From positions 744,001-808,000 of the forward strand of contig NZ_JOCT01000004.1 of the NCBI RefSeq assembly GCF_000717875.1: a DNA stretch of 64,000 nucleotides, written 5' to 3'. The DNA is from Streptomyces sp. NRRL S-455. Lineage in GTDB: Bacteria; Actinomycetota; Actinomycetes; Streptomycetales; Streptomycetaceae. The position numbers were made by a program, and so were the translations under genes. How positions within the stretch are numbered: the stretch's first letter is position 1; every line of letters starts with the position of its first letter. Under the pieces are notes generated by a model. The model did not search any database. It was not told where the DNA came from and worked only from the letters and a program-made list of their open reading frames with translations. Positions 41,994 to 50,855 of this stretch are shown in pieces.

Positions 41994-43373
41994 TCAGCAG
42001 CCGCCGGTCGAGGCCGGGGCGCCGGTGCCGATCCGCAGGGTGGCCGGGGCGGCGCAGCACCCGCCGCCCTCGCTGTTCCGGGCGGTGTCGGGCTCGTCGA
42101 ACAGGCCGGCACCACCGCACACGCCGGTCTCCGGGAGGGTGAGTTCGACGCGCTCGGCGGCCTCGTGGTCGCCGGCGAGGGCGGCGGTGATGGAGCGGAC
42201 CTGCTCGTAGCCGGTCAGGGCGAGGAAGGTGGGGGCGCGACCGTAGGACTTCATGCCGGCCAGGTGGATGCCCGGTTCGGGGTGGGACAGTTCGTTGACG
42301 CCGTGCGGGTAGACGGTGCCGCAGGAGTGGACGTTGGGGTCGATCAGCGGGGCGAGTGCGGTCGGGGCCTGGAGGCGTTCGTCGAGGCCGAGGCGGAGCT
42401 CGGAGAGGAAGGACAGGTCCGGGCGGAAGCCGGTCAGGACGATGACCTCGTCGACCGGGTCGATGCGGCGGCCGTGCTCGTCCACGAGGACGAGCCGGTC
42501 GCCGTCGCGTTCCACGGCCTGTGTACGGAATCCGGTCGCCGTGCTCGCGTGCCCGGCCTCGACAGCGGCCTTGGCACGCAGGCCCAGGGCGCCGCGAGCG
42601 GGCAGCTGGTCGGCCTCGCCGCCGCCGAAGGTGGAGCCGGTGATGCCGCGCCGGAGGATCCACACCGCGTGGGTGCCCGGCTCGTCCTCGGCAAGGTCCG
42701 CGAGGGAGGCGAGGGCGGTGAAGGCGGAGGCGCCGGAGCCGACCACGGCGGTGCGCTTGCCCGCGTACCGGGCGCGTACGGCCGGGTCACGCAGGTCGGG
42801 GACGCGGTAGGAGATGCGGTCGGCGGCGGACTTCTCGCCGAGGGCGGGCAGACCGTCGGCGCCCATCGGGCCGGGTGTGGACCAGGTGCCGGAGGCGTCG
42901 ATGACCGCGCGGGCGCTGATCCGTTCCTCACGGCCATCGGCCCGCGCGACGTGCACGGTGAAGGGCTGCTCGTCACGGCCTGAGTCGACGACACGGTCGC
43001 GACCGGCCCGGGCGACGCCGGTCACGGTCGCCCCGTAGCGGACCTTGCCGCCGAGGGCGTCGGCGAGAGGCTGCAGGTACTGCTCGGCCCAGTCACCGCC
43101 GGTCGGGTACGCGGAGCCGTCGGGGCGGGTCCAGCCGGTCGGGGACAGGAGCTTCTCCGCGGCCGGGTCGGTGACCTCCGACCAGGGGGAGAACAGCCGC
43201 ACGTGTGCCCAACCGCGCACGGCGGTGCCGGCCGACGGCCCGGCTTCCAGGACCAGCGGTTCGAGGCCGCGCTCCACGAGATGGGCCGCCGCGGCCAGGC
43301 CGACCGGGCCGGCTCCGATGACCACGACGGGCAGCTCGTCAGTGGTGGGCACGCTGTTGGTGGAGACGGCCAC
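41994..43373 (-). CDS. FAD-dependent oxidoreductase of the arsenic cluster (ArsO-like)
   Basis: 459-residue flavoprotein monooxygenase-type protein. First dinucleotide fold VVVIGAGPVGLAAAAHLVE near residue 17; second fold TAVVGSGASAFTALASL near 208; late FAD motif GIHLAGMKSYGRAPTF. Such proteins recur next to arsenic genes but their reaction is not settled. The C-terminus is Cys rich (VCGGAG, GGGCCAAP, STGGC), like that of the neighbouring ArsI. Divergent from arsR. Confidence 0.85.
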   Translation of the reverse strand: MAVSTNSVPTTDELPVVVIGAGPVGLAAAAHLVERGLEPLVLEAGPSAGTAVRGWAHVRLFSPWSEVTDPAAEKLLSPTGWTRPDGSAYPTGGDWAEQYLQPLADALGGKVRYGATVTGVARAGRDRVVDSGRDEQPFTVHVARADGREERISARAVIDASGTWSTPGPMGADGLPALGEKSAADRISYRVPDLRDPAVRARYAGKRTAVVGSGASAFTALASLADLAEDEPGTHAVWILRRGITGSTFGGGEADQLPARGALGLRAKAAVEAGHASTATGFRTQAVERDGDRLVLVDEHGRRIDPVDEVIVLTGFRPDLSFLSELRLGLDERLQAPTALAPLIDPNVHSCGTVYPHGVNELSHPEPGIHLAGMKSYGRAPTFLALTGYEQVRSITAALAGDHEAAERVELTLPETGVCGGAGLFDEPDTARNSEGGGCCAAPATLRIGTGAPASTGGC

Positions 43374-43443
43374 GAGATTCCCCTTTGATTCGACATTCGT
43401 CGATTACTTCTTCCGCTTCAGCATGACACCTGCTTCGACGACC

Positions 43444-43525
43444 GTCAACATAGACATCTATCGAATTAATGGCCGCAGGTCCCCCTTCGTGATTCGGCGT
43501 ATGTCAACATAGATGCATGTCGAAT
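43444..43525. promoter_or_regulatory. Two ArsR-type operator boxes
   Basis: Near-identical direct repeats GTCAACATAGACATCTATCG (43444-43463, continuing AAT) and GTCAACATAGATGCATGTCG (43503-43522, continuing AAT). The second overlaps the arsR start codon. A related ATTCGACATTCGTCGAT occurs at about 43386-43402 before the flavoprotein gene. They are AT-rich and in the divergent promoter region. Confidence 0.7.
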
Positions 43526-43894
43526 ACGAGGGTGCTTCCGCTGCTGGAACCCGGGCTTCCCGAGGCCGTGGCACCGTGCTGCCCACCCCTCACCGAGCGC
43601 CCGTTCACGGCCGAGGAGGCCGAGACGGCCGCGCGGATGTTCAAGGCCCTGGGAGACCCGGTGCGGCTTCGGCTGTTCTCGGCAGTGGCCTCGCACGAGG
43701 GCGGCGAGGCGTGCGTGTGCGACATCTCCGATGTCGGCGTCTCCCAGCCGACGGTGAGCCACCACCTGAAGAAGCTGAAGGAGGCCGGGCTGCTGACCTC
43801 CGAGCGGCGCGGCACCTGGGTCTACTACCGCGTCGAGCCGTCCGTGCTGGCCGCGATGGGCAAGCTGCTGACCATCGCGCCGGCCGCGGTCTGA
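43517..43894 (+). CDS. arsR: ArsR family arsenic-responsive repressor (copy 1)
   Basis: 125-residue winged-helix repressor: FKALGDPVRLRLFSAVAS, the metal-binding CVCD motif in EACVCDISDVGV, and the recognition helix SQPTVSHHLKKLKEAGLL. An extra Cys pair in EAVAPCCPP near the N-terminus may contribute to arsenite sensing. Divergent from the flavoprotein/ArsI pair and convergent to acr3. Confidence 0.93.
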   Translation: MSNTRVLPLLEPGLPEAVAPCCPPLTERPFTAEEAETAARMFKALGDPVRLRLFSAVASHEGGEACVCDISDVGVSQPTVSHHLKKLKEAGLLTSERRGTWVYYRVEPSVLAAMGKLLTIAPAAV

Positions 43895-43928
43895 CCCGCC
43901 TTCGGCACCGACGGCCCCCCGGGCGAGG

Positions 43929-43956
43929 CCGTCTGCCGTCGCTCTCGGCAGGACGG
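43929..43956. terminator. Imperfect hairpin between convergent arsR and acr3
   Basis: CCGTCTGCCG (43929-43938) pairs with CGGCAGGACGG (43946-43956) with one bulge. Candidate bidirectional terminator. Confidence 0.4.
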
Positions 43957-43992
43957 ACACGCCCGGGCGGACGTTGCCGCGGTCGCGAGGAG

Positions 43993-45105
43993 TCAGCTCT
44001 CCTGCGGTGCCGCCGTCAGCCGCCGACCGGCGGTGAACTTCCGCCGCCAGGCCAGGGACACGTAGACCAGCGCGACCAGGACCGGCACCTCGATCAGCGG
44101 GCCGACCACACCGGACAGCGCCTGGCCGGAGGTGACGCCGAAGGTGGCGATGGCGACCGCGATGGCCAGCTCGAAGTTGTTGCCGGCCGCCGTGAAGGCG
44201 AGGGTCGCGGTGCGGTCGTAGGCGAGGCCGATGACCTTGCCGAGGGCGAACGTGCCGAACCACATCACGGCGAAGTACACCAGCAGCGGAAGCGCGATGC
44301 GGGCGACGTCCAGCGGCTGCGAGGTGATGGTCCTCCCCTGCAGGGCGAAGAGGATGACGATCGTGAAGAGCAGGCCGTACAGCGCCCACGGGCCGATCTT
44401 GGGCAGGAAGCCCGACTCGTACTGCTCGCGGCCCAGCTTCTGTTCGCCGACGCGGCGGGTGAGGAAGCCGGCCAGCAGCGGGATGCCGAGGAAGATGACG
44501 ACGTTCAGGGCGATCTTCCACATGGAGATGTCGAGGTGCTCGCCGTTGCCCAGGCCGAGCCAGGCGGGCAGCAGGTCGAGGTAGAACCACCCCAGGACTC
44601 CGAAGGCCAGGACCTGGAAGACCGAGTTGAGGGCCACCAGGACGGCAGCCGCCTCACGGTCGCCGCAGGCCAGGTCGTTCCAGATGATGACCATGGCGAT
44701 GCAGCGGGCGAGGCCGACGATGATCAGGCCGGTGCGGTACTCGGGCAGGTCCGGCAGGAAGATCCAGGCCAGCGCGAACATGACCGCCGGGCCGACGATC
44801 CAGTTGATGACCAGCGACGAGACCATGAGCCGCCGGTCGCCGGTGACGGCGTCGAGCCTGTCGTAACGGACCTTGGCGAGGACCGGGTACATCATGACCA
44901 GCAGGCCGATGGCGATCGGCAGGGAGATGCCGCCGATCTCGACCTTGGCCAGAGCGTCGTTCAGGCCGGGGATCACACGGCCCAGGCCGAGCCCGAGGGC
45001 CATCGCGGCGAGGATCCACACGGCGAGGAAACGGTCGAGCGTCGACAGCTTCGCGACGACCGAGGGCTCCTCGGCGGTGGTCGCGGATGCTTCGGTGCGG
45101 GTCAC
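43993..45105 (-). CDS. acr3: ACR3 family arsenite efflux permease
   Basis: 370-residue membrane protein with ten hydrophobic segments. Motif GLARCIAMVIIWNDLACGD holds the conserved TM4 Cys needed for arsenite binding, and GNNFELAIAVAI is the second ACR3 signature. It exports As(III) produced by ArsC. GTG 45105 overlaps the stop of the second arsR gene (GTGA). Confidence 0.95.
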   Translation of the reverse strand: MTRTEASATTAEEPSVVAKLSTLDRFLAVWILAAMALGLGLGRVIPGLNDALAKVEIGGISLPIAIGLLVMMYPVLAKVRYDRLDAVTGDRRLMVSSLVINWIVGPAVMFALAWIFLPDLPEYRTGLIIVGLARCIAMVIIWNDLACGDREAAAVLVALNSVFQVLAFGVLGWFYLDLLPAWLGLGNGEHLDISMWKIALNVVIFLGIPLLAGFLTRRVGEQKLGREQYESGFLPKIGPWALYGLLFTIVILFALQGRTITSQPLDVARIALPLLVYFAVMWFGTFALGKVIGLAYDRTATLAFTAAGNNFELAIAVAIATFGVTSGQALSGVVGPLIEVPVLVALVYVSLAWRRKFTAGRRLTAAPQES

Positions 45106-45410
45106 GGGCAGGCCCTCTTGTTGTCGGCGGCATTGCGAGCGGACTCGGCCAGGTCGGCGAACCGGCCGGCGAGCCCGGCGATGACGTCCGGGCGCAGCCG
45201 GTAGTACGTGTACCGGCCGCACGGCTCCGTCTCGACGACCCCGGCCTCGCGCAGCACTCTCAGGTGGTTGGAGAGGTTCGTCTGCCGGGCGCCGGTCTCC
45301 TCCACCAGGTGGGTGGTGCACAGCGTCTCTTTGGCCAGCAAGGTCACGATGTGGAGCCTGAGCGGGTCGGCCAGAACCCGGATCAGATCAGTGTCGACTG
45401 ATGTCAGCAT
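45102..45410 (-). CDS. arsR: ArsR family repressor (copy 2)
   Basis: 102-residue winged-helix repressor: LADPLRLHIVTLLAKETLCT, recognition helix RQTNLSNHLRVLREAGVV. Cys at 31, 64 (EPCGRYTYY) and 101 are candidate As(III) ligands, an arrangement different from the CVCD site of copy 1. Coupled to acr3 and divergent from arsC across a 45-base promoter gap. Confidence 0.93.
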   Translation of the reverse strand: MLTSVDTDLIRVLADPLRLHIVTLLAKETLCTTHLVEETGARQTNLSNHLRVLREAGVVETEPCGRYTYYRLRPDVIAGLAGRFADLAESARNAADNKRACP

Positions 45411-45455
45411 GGACTGATACTGTCACATCACTCCGAGCCGTCGAAGGAAGTACCG

Positions 45456-45875
45456 ATGCCCTCCAGCCCGCTCGCCTCCGTGCTGTTCGTCTGCGTTCAC
45501 AACGCCGGGCGCTCGCAGATGGCTGCCGGATTCCTCTCCCACCTCGCGGGCGACCGGATCGAGGTCCGCTCCGCAGGCTCCGTCCCGGGCGACCAGGTCA
45601 ACCCCTCCGCCGTAGAGGCCATGAAGGAGGTCGGCGTCGACATCGCCGGCGCCGAGCCGAAGATCCTCACCACCGAGGCCGTCCAGGCCTCCGACTACGT
45701 CATCACCATGGGGTGCGGCGACGCCTGCCCGATCTTCCCGGGCAAGAAGTACCTCGACTGGGCGCTGGAAGACCCGGCCGGCAAGGGCGTCGAGGCTGTC
45801 CGCCCCATCCGTGACGAGATCAAGACCCGCATCGAGGCCCTGATCGCCGAGATCGACGCCGCTCAGGAGGCGTGA
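45456..45875 (+). CDS. arsC: Arsenate reductase (low-molecular-weight phosphatase type)
   Basis: 139-residue ArsC. The anion loop VCVHNAGRSQ supplies the nucleophile C13 and R19; resolving Cys candidates are C87 and C91 in MGCGDACP; D101 in YLDW is the general acid. It reduces As(V) to As(III), which ACR3 exports. Thiol partner (thioredoxin or mycothiol) cannot be read. Confidence 0.94.
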   Translation: MPSSPLASVLFVCVHNAGRSQMAAGFLSHLAGDRIEVRSAGSVPGDQVNPSAVEAMKEVGVDIAGAEPKILTTEAVQASDYVITMGCGDACPIFPGKKYLDWALEDPAGKGVEAVRPIRDEIKTRIEALIAEIDAAQEA

Positions 45876-45951
45876 CCTCAGGACCGGCTCCGGGATACGC
45901 GAGGTCGTCTTCATCGAGAACCGCGCTTGAGCAAGGGGTGCGGTACCGCCC

Positions 45952-46188
45952 TCAGCCGTCGACGCACTTGGGGTACTTCGAGCCCCGGTTGCAGTCGTGG
46001 TAGTCGTACTTACTGACCCGGAACTCCGTCTCGTCGCCGGCCTTGGCGGGATCGACGACCAGGTAGAACTTCTTACCGTCCTTGATCTTGTCGGTGACCT
46101 TGCCCTCCGGGCCCTTGTCGAAGTCCTGCGCGCATCCGGCGAGCGCGAGGACACTCACTGCCACGAAAGCGGTGGCGTGGCGACGCAT
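45952..46188 (-). CDS. Small lipoprotein of unknown function
   Basis: 78-residue protein with signal peptide and lipobox LALAGC (about residues 13-18), followed by a short mature part with two Cys (HDCNRGSKYPKC) that could form a disulfide. ATG 46188 begins right at the signal peptide; an in-frame extension upstream lacks such character. Convergent to arsC. Confidence 0.75.
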   Translation of the reverse strand: MRRHATAFVAVSVLALAGCAQDFDKGPEGKVTDKIKDGKKFYLVVDPAKAGDETEFRVSKYDYHDCNRGSKYPKCVDG

Positions 46189-46345
46189 GTCATGCTCCGA
46201 TCCTTCTGACGACCGGCACAGTCTAGGGGCGCCGATCTGGCTGACCGTCAGATCAGGTCCATCCGCTCTGACTTCGCACTTCACGGGCGCAGAAGATCAA
46301 CTTCCTGCACGGGTCGGCCATAAACAGCGCCCGGGCTTCCGGGTG

Positions 46346-47407
46346 TCAGGCTCCATCCCCTTCCGCTTCCCAACTCCCGGCCACCGGCGCCGTCGTGGCC
46401 CGCGGGATCACATACGTCGGCAGGACGACGTGCCGCTCATGGTCCTGTCCCGTGTCCCCCGAGTCGTTGATGAGCTTCAGGGCGAGTTCCCCGGCCTCCC
46501 GCCCCATGTCCGACGGTGACTGCGCGACCGTGGACAGGTCGAACCAGTCGGCCAGCGGCTGGTCGTCGAAGCCGAGCACGGAGATGCGTTCGGGTACGGG
46601 GATCTGGGTCTTGCGCAGGTTCCAGATGAGGGCGACCGCGACCTCGTCCTGTTCGGCGAAGACGGCGGTCGGGGGCTCGCGCAGGCTCAGCAGGGCGCCG
46701 AGCGACTCGGCGGCGGCGCGCTTGCTGCCGGGCCAGGTGGACACCACCAGGTCGTCGTCGAGCGGAACACCCGCTTCGGTGAGCGCCTGCTGGTAGCCGA
46801 GCAGCCGCTCGTTGGAGCTGAAGGAGAAGCCGCTCACGCCCACCGTCTGGACGAAGGCGATACGGCGGTGGCCGAGGTTGAGCAGGTGCCGGGTGCCGCG
46901 CAGGGCGCCGGCCACGTCGTCGACGTAGACGCTCGGGCGCCCGTCGACGTGCTGGCTGACGTAGATCACCGGCATGCCGAGGTCGTCCAGCCGGGCGGTC
47001 TCCTCGTCGGTCAGGTCGAAGCAGAACACCAGCAGCGCGTCGGCGTTGCGGCGAGCCGGAAGGTGCTCGAAGAACGAGGTGCGCTCGGCCATGGCGGGGA
47101 TCTCGTAGACGTTGAGCTGCATGCCAGCCGCCCGGAGCAGCGGGGCCAGGCTGGACAGGGCGGATCCCATGAACCACGAGTTGAGCGTCGGGACCAGCAC
47201 CGCCACCGTCCCGGTCCGGCCCGTGACCAGGCTCGCGGCCTGCCGTGACACGGCGAAGTTCAGCTCGCGAGCGGCCTTCTCGACGCGGGCGCGGACCTCC
47301 GGGGAGACCGTGGACAGGCCGCGCAGAGTGCGGGAGACGGTGGAGGTGGAGACCCCGGCCCGTTCGGCCACGTCGGCCATGGTGGGGTGCCGCTGAGCTG
47401 GAGGCAT
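46346..47407 (-). CDS. LacI family transcriptional repressor
   Basis: 353-residue regulator. N-terminal LacI HTH and hinge (TMADVAERAGVSTSTVSRTL, ARELNFAVSRQAASLVTG), then a periplasmic-binding-like sugar domain (TVAVLVPTLNSWF, ISVLGFDDQPLADWF). Divergent from the oligosaccharide importer, its probable target, with the palindrome GCTTGCAAGC (47536-47545) between them. Confidence 0.93.
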   Translation of the reverse strand: MPPAQRHPTMADVAERAGVSTSTVSRTLRGLSTVSPEVRARVEKAARELNFAVSRQAASLVTGRTGTVAVLVPTLNSWFMGSALSSLAPLLRAAGMQLNVYEIPAMAERTSFFEHLPARRNADALLVFCFDLTDEETARLDDLGMPVIYVSQHVDGRPSVYVDDVAGALRGTRHLLNLGHRRIAFVQTVGVSGFSFSSNERLLGYQQALTEAGVPLDDDLVVSTWPGSKRAAAESLGALLSLREPPTAVFAEQDEVAVALIWNLRKTQIPVPERISVLGFDDQPLADWFDLSTVAQSPSDMGREAGELALKLINDSGDTGQDHERHVVLPTYVIPRATTAPVAGSWEAEGDGA

Positions 47408-47535
47408 GAGCGGACGGTAGCACAGGAATTCGCCTATTTCCCCACTGTCGTGACAGCGCTTTCACGTGGATGCGACCCCAGCTTTTACCTGATTACTCCG
47501 ACGTAACGCATTGACTTCAGCAAACCGCACCCCTA

Positions 47536-47545
47536 GCTTGCAAGC
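47536..47545. promoter_or_regulatory. LacI-type operator GCTTGCAAGC
   Basis: Perfect 10-bp palindrome centred 140 bases before the importer start and next to a CAGCGCTTTCAC element further upstream. CTTGCAAG-like sites are common targets of sugar-responsive LacI proteins in Streptomyces. Confidence 0.6.
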
Positions 47546-47679
47546 GTTGTCCCGACGGCCTTGAACGCCTCGCGGTCAGGTTCGCAATCACTGCTTCTAC
47601 CTGCATGTTTTCTTGCCGTATCTCGTGACAACGCAGTCTCACAAGCCGTGAACCCGGCTCCGCACGACCAGGAGAGACA

Positions 47680-48963
47680 GTGACGAACAAGACCACGACG
47701 AGAGCGGCCGCGCTCGCCGCCACCGGGCTTCTCCTCAGCGCCTGCGGCTCGTCCGGCGGCGGATCCGGGCAGGCCGGTACACCGTCGTTCGAAGGGCGCG
47801 GGCCCATCACCTACGTGGCCGGCAAGGACACCACCGGCACCGTCCAGCCGATGCTGGACCGCTGGAACAAGGCGCACCCGAAGGAGAAGGTCACCTTCAT
47901 CCAGCTGCCGACGGACGCGGACGCGCAGCGCCAGCAGATGATCCAGAACGCGGAGACGAAGTCCGACGCCTACACGGTGCTGTCCCTCGACGTCGTGTGG
48001 ACCTCGGAGTTCGCCGCCCACCAGTGGATCGACAAGCTGCCCGAGAAGCGGTTCCCGATGGGGAAGATGCTGAAGCCGGTGGTGGAGACCTCGAAGTACC
48101 GCGGCGGCCTGTACGCGGTGCCCAGCAGCTCGGACGGCGGCATGCTCTACTACCGCTCCGACCTGCTGAAGAAGGCCGGAGTCGCCCAACCCCCCGCCAC
48201 CTGGGGCGAGATGACCGACGCCTGCGCCAAGGTGAAGAAGCTTCCCGAGGCGAAGGGCATGTCCTGCTACGCCGGACAGTTCCAGAAGTACGAGGGACTG
48301 ACGGTGAACTTCGCCGAGGCCGTGCACTCCGCGGGCGGCCGGGTCACCGACGCGAACGGCCGGCCGGACGTCGACACCCCGGAGGCGAAGAAGGGCCTGG
48401 ACTTCCTCGTCAAGTCCTTCAAGGACCGGACGATCCCCAAGGAGGCCATCACCTACCAGGAGGAGGACGGCCGCCAGGCCTTCCAGTCCGGCAAGCTCGT
48501 CTTCCTGCGCAACTGGCCGTACATGTACTCCCTGGCCCAGAAGAGCGGCATCAAGGGCAAGTTCGCGGTCGCGCCCCTGCCCGGTATGAACGGGCCCGGT
48601 TCCTCCAGTCTCGGCGGCCACAACATGGCCGTGTCCTCGTCGGCGAAGAACAAGGCGACGGCCCTGGACTTCATCGAGTTCATGACCAGCGAGGAGAACA
48701 CCGCGACCTTCCTGAGGGACGCCTCCCTCGCGCCGCCGTACGCCGCGCTGTACGACGACAAGTCACTCATCAAGCAGTACCCGTACCTGCCGGTGCTCAA
48801 GGAGTCCGTCCTGCGGGCCGTGCCGCGGCCCAGGGTGGTGCAGTACGGGGACGTGACCTCGGCGGTCCAGCAGGAGGCGTACGCCGCCCTGACCGGTGAG
48901 AAGAGCAGCGCGCAGGCACTGAAGGACCTGCAGAAGGCGCTGCGGAAGACCGCGGCGGAGTGA
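47680..48963 (+). CDS. Oligosaccharide ABC importer, substrate-binding lipoprotein
   Basis: 427-residue extracellular solute-binding protein family 1. Signal peptide with lipobox LLSAC (Cys at about 20) followed by a Gly/Ser linker; mature domain with RWNKAHPKEKVTFIQLP, GLYAVPSSSDGGMLYYRSDL and GGHNMAVSSSAKN. With two permeases and a GH13 glucosidase downstream, the ligand is likely an alpha-glucoside such as maltose, trehalose or a relative. No ATPase gene is present; a shared MsiK-type ATPase is usual in Streptomyces. Confidence 0.92.
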   Translation: MTNKTTTRAAALAATGLLLSACGSSGGGSGQAGTPSFEGRGPITYVAGKDTTGTVQPMLDRWNKAHPKEKVTFIQLPTDADAQRQQMIQNAETKSDAYTVLSLDVVWTSEFAAHQWIDKLPEKRFPMGKMLKPVVETSKYRGGLYAVPSSSDGGMLYYRSDLLKKAGVAQPPATWGEMTDACAKVKKLPEAKGMSCYAGQFQKYEGLTVNFAEAVHSAGGRVTDANGRPDVDTPEAKKGLDFLVKSFKDRTIPKEAITYQEEDGRQAFQSGKLVFLRNWPYMYSLAQKSGIKGKFAVAPLPGMNGPGSSSLGGHNMAVSSSAKNKATALDFIEFMTSEENTATFLRDASLAPPYAALYDDKSLIKQYPYLPVLKESVLRAVPRPRVVQYGDVTSAVQQEAYAALTGEKSSAQALKDLQKALRKTAAE

Positions 48964-48970
48964 CGGCGCC

Positions 48971-49996
48971 ATGACTCAGACGGATGCTTCGCCGGAGGCG
49001 ACCGGCGCGGGCCGCCCCCGTACGAACGGCAGTCCTGTCGGCGTACGGACACGGCGGCCGGGCCGGGCCACCGCCGGGGCGGGGCGGCTGGCCGCGCTGC
49101 TGGTCTCCCCGACGCTGCTGGTGCTGACGGTCGTCGTGCTCTACCCGACGCTCATGGCGCTGAAGGAGTCGCTGTACGGGCCGAAAGGGCTGGATCCGGC
49201 GACCGGTTTCATCAGCGACACCGAGCCGTTCGTCGGGCTCCAGAACTACGCCGAGATCTTCGGCGAGGCCGGGGCGCGGTTCTGGAACGCCTTCTGGAAC
49301 ACCACGTTCTTCACCGTCGTCACGGTCGGACTGGAGACCGTGATCGGCGTGGCCATGGCCCTCATCATGCACAAGGCGTTCCGGGGCCGGGCCCTGGTGC
49401 GGGCCGGGATCCTGGTGCCCTGGGCGGTGCCGACGGCCATCTCCGGGCTGCTGTGGCGGTGGATCTTCAACAGCGACGGTGTCGCCAACGCGCTGATCGG
49501 GCAGCAGATCCTGTGGACCACCGAGGGCTTGCACGCCAAGGTCGCCGTCATCGTCGCCGAGGTGTGGAAGACGGCGCCCTTCATCGGGCTGCTGGTGCTG
49601 GCCGGACTGCAGGTCATCCCGAAGGAGGTCTACGAGGCGGCCCGCATGGACGGGGCCCGCCCGGTACGCCAGTTCTGGCACATCACCCTGCCGCTGGTGA
49701 AGCCCGCGCTGCTGGTGGCGGTGCTGTTCCGGTGCATGGACGCGCTGCGGATGTTCGACCTGCCCTACATCCTCGTCGGCGCGCAGAAACACTCCGTGGA
49801 GACGCTGTCGATGCTCGCGCAGAACGAGGCGTCCAACGTCCGCTTCGGTCCCGCCTCCGCGTACGCGGTGATCCTCTTCCTCTACGTCTTCCTGATCGCG
49901 CTCGCCTTCGTCCGGCTGCTGGGTACGGATCTGGTCGGGGGTGGCGGCGGCCGCGGGCGCCGGGGCTTCCTCCGCCGCGGGGAGGTGACGGCATGA
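48971..49996 (+). CDS. Oligosaccharide ABC importer permease (MalF-type)
   Basis: 341-residue MalF-type permease with six hydrophobic segments and the EAA loop EAARMDGARPVRQFWHITLP that docks the ATPase. An Arg/Gly-rich cytoplasmic N-terminus of about 40 residues precedes the first helix. Starts seven bases after the binding-protein gene and overlaps the next permease (ATGA). Confidence 0.94.
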   Translation: MTQTDASPEATGAGRPRTNGSPVGVRTRRPGRATAGAGRLAALLVSPTLLVLTVVVLYPTLMALKESLYGPKGLDPATGFISDTEPFVGLQNYAEIFGEAGARFWNAFWNTTFFTVVTVGLETVIGVAMALIMHKAFRGRALVRAGILVPWAVPTAISGLLWRWIFNSDGVANALIGQQILWTTEGLHAKVAVIVAEVWKTAPFIGLLVLAGLQVIPKEVYEAARMDGARPVRQFWHITLPLVKPALLVAVLFRCMDALRMFDLPYILVGAQKHSVETLSMLAQNEASNVRFGPASAYAVILFLYVFLIALAFVRLLGTDLVGGGGGRGRRGFLRRGEVTA

Positions 49997-50829
49997 CGAC
50001 GAGCACGGCGAAATGGCGGGGCGCGCTCGTGTACGCGGGCGTCGTCGCGGTGGTGGCGTACTGCCTGGCCCCGTTCTACTGGATGCTGGTCTCCAGCCTG
50101 CGCCGCACCGGCGACATCTTCGACACCACGCTCGTCCCGTCGCCGCTGTCCTTCGAGAACTACCGGGCGGTGTTCGACCCCGAGCAGGGCTTCGGACGCG
50201 CGCTGCTCAACAGCCTGGTCGTCGCGGGCATCACGACCGTACTGGCGCTGCTGCTCGCGACGTTCACCGCGTACGCGATGGCCCGCCTCGAGTTCCGCTT
50301 CAAGCGGCTGATCCTCACGCTGATCATCGCCACGTCGATGTTCCCGGTGGTGTCGATCGTCGTGCCGCTGCTGAAGCTGTTCACCGACATCGGCTGGATC
50401 AACACCTACCGGGCGATGATCGTGCCCAGCATGTCCTTCGCCCTGCCGCTGGCCGTGTGGAACCTGACCACGTTCTTCCGGCAGATGCCCGACGAACTGG
50501 AACACGCCGCCATGGTCGACGGCTGCACCCGCGGCCAGGCCTTCCGCAAGGTCATCGTGCCGCTCGCGGCGCCGGGCATCTTCACCACCGCGATCATCAC
50601 CTTCATCGCCGCCTGGAACGAGTTCCTCATCGCCCTGTCGATGACCAACAAGCCCGGCATGCAGACCGCCACGGTCGCCATCTCCAAGTTCACCGGCGCG
50701 ACGACGTACGAGACCCCCTTCGGCAGTCAGATGGCCGCGGGTGTGCTCGTCACCGTCCCGCTGGTGGTCATGGTGCTGTTCTTCCAGCGCCGCATCGTCG
50801 CCGGACTCACCGCCGGCGCAGCGAAGTAG
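49993..50829 (+). CDS. Oligosaccharide ABC importer permease (MalG-type)
   Basis: 278-residue MalG-type permease with six helices and the EAA-like loop EHAAMVDGCTRGQAFRKVIV. ATG 49993 overlaps the MalF-type stop. Third gene of the importer operon. Confidence 0.94.
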   Translation: MTTSTAKWRGALVYAGVVAVVAYCLAPFYWMLVSSLRRTGDIFDTTLVPSPLSFENYRAVFDPEQGFGRALLNSLVVAGITTVLALLLATFTAYAMARLEFRFKRLILTLIIATSMFPVVSIVVPLLKLFTDIGWINTYRAMIVPSMSFALPLAVWNLTTFFRQMPDELEHAAMVDGCTRGQAFRKVIVPLAAPGIFTTAIITFIAAWNEFLIALSMTNKPGMQTATVAISKFTGATTYETPFGSQMAAGVLVTVPLVVMVLFFQRRIVAGLTAGAAK

Positions 50830-50855
50830 TCACGCCCCGCCTCAGAAGGAGCCAC

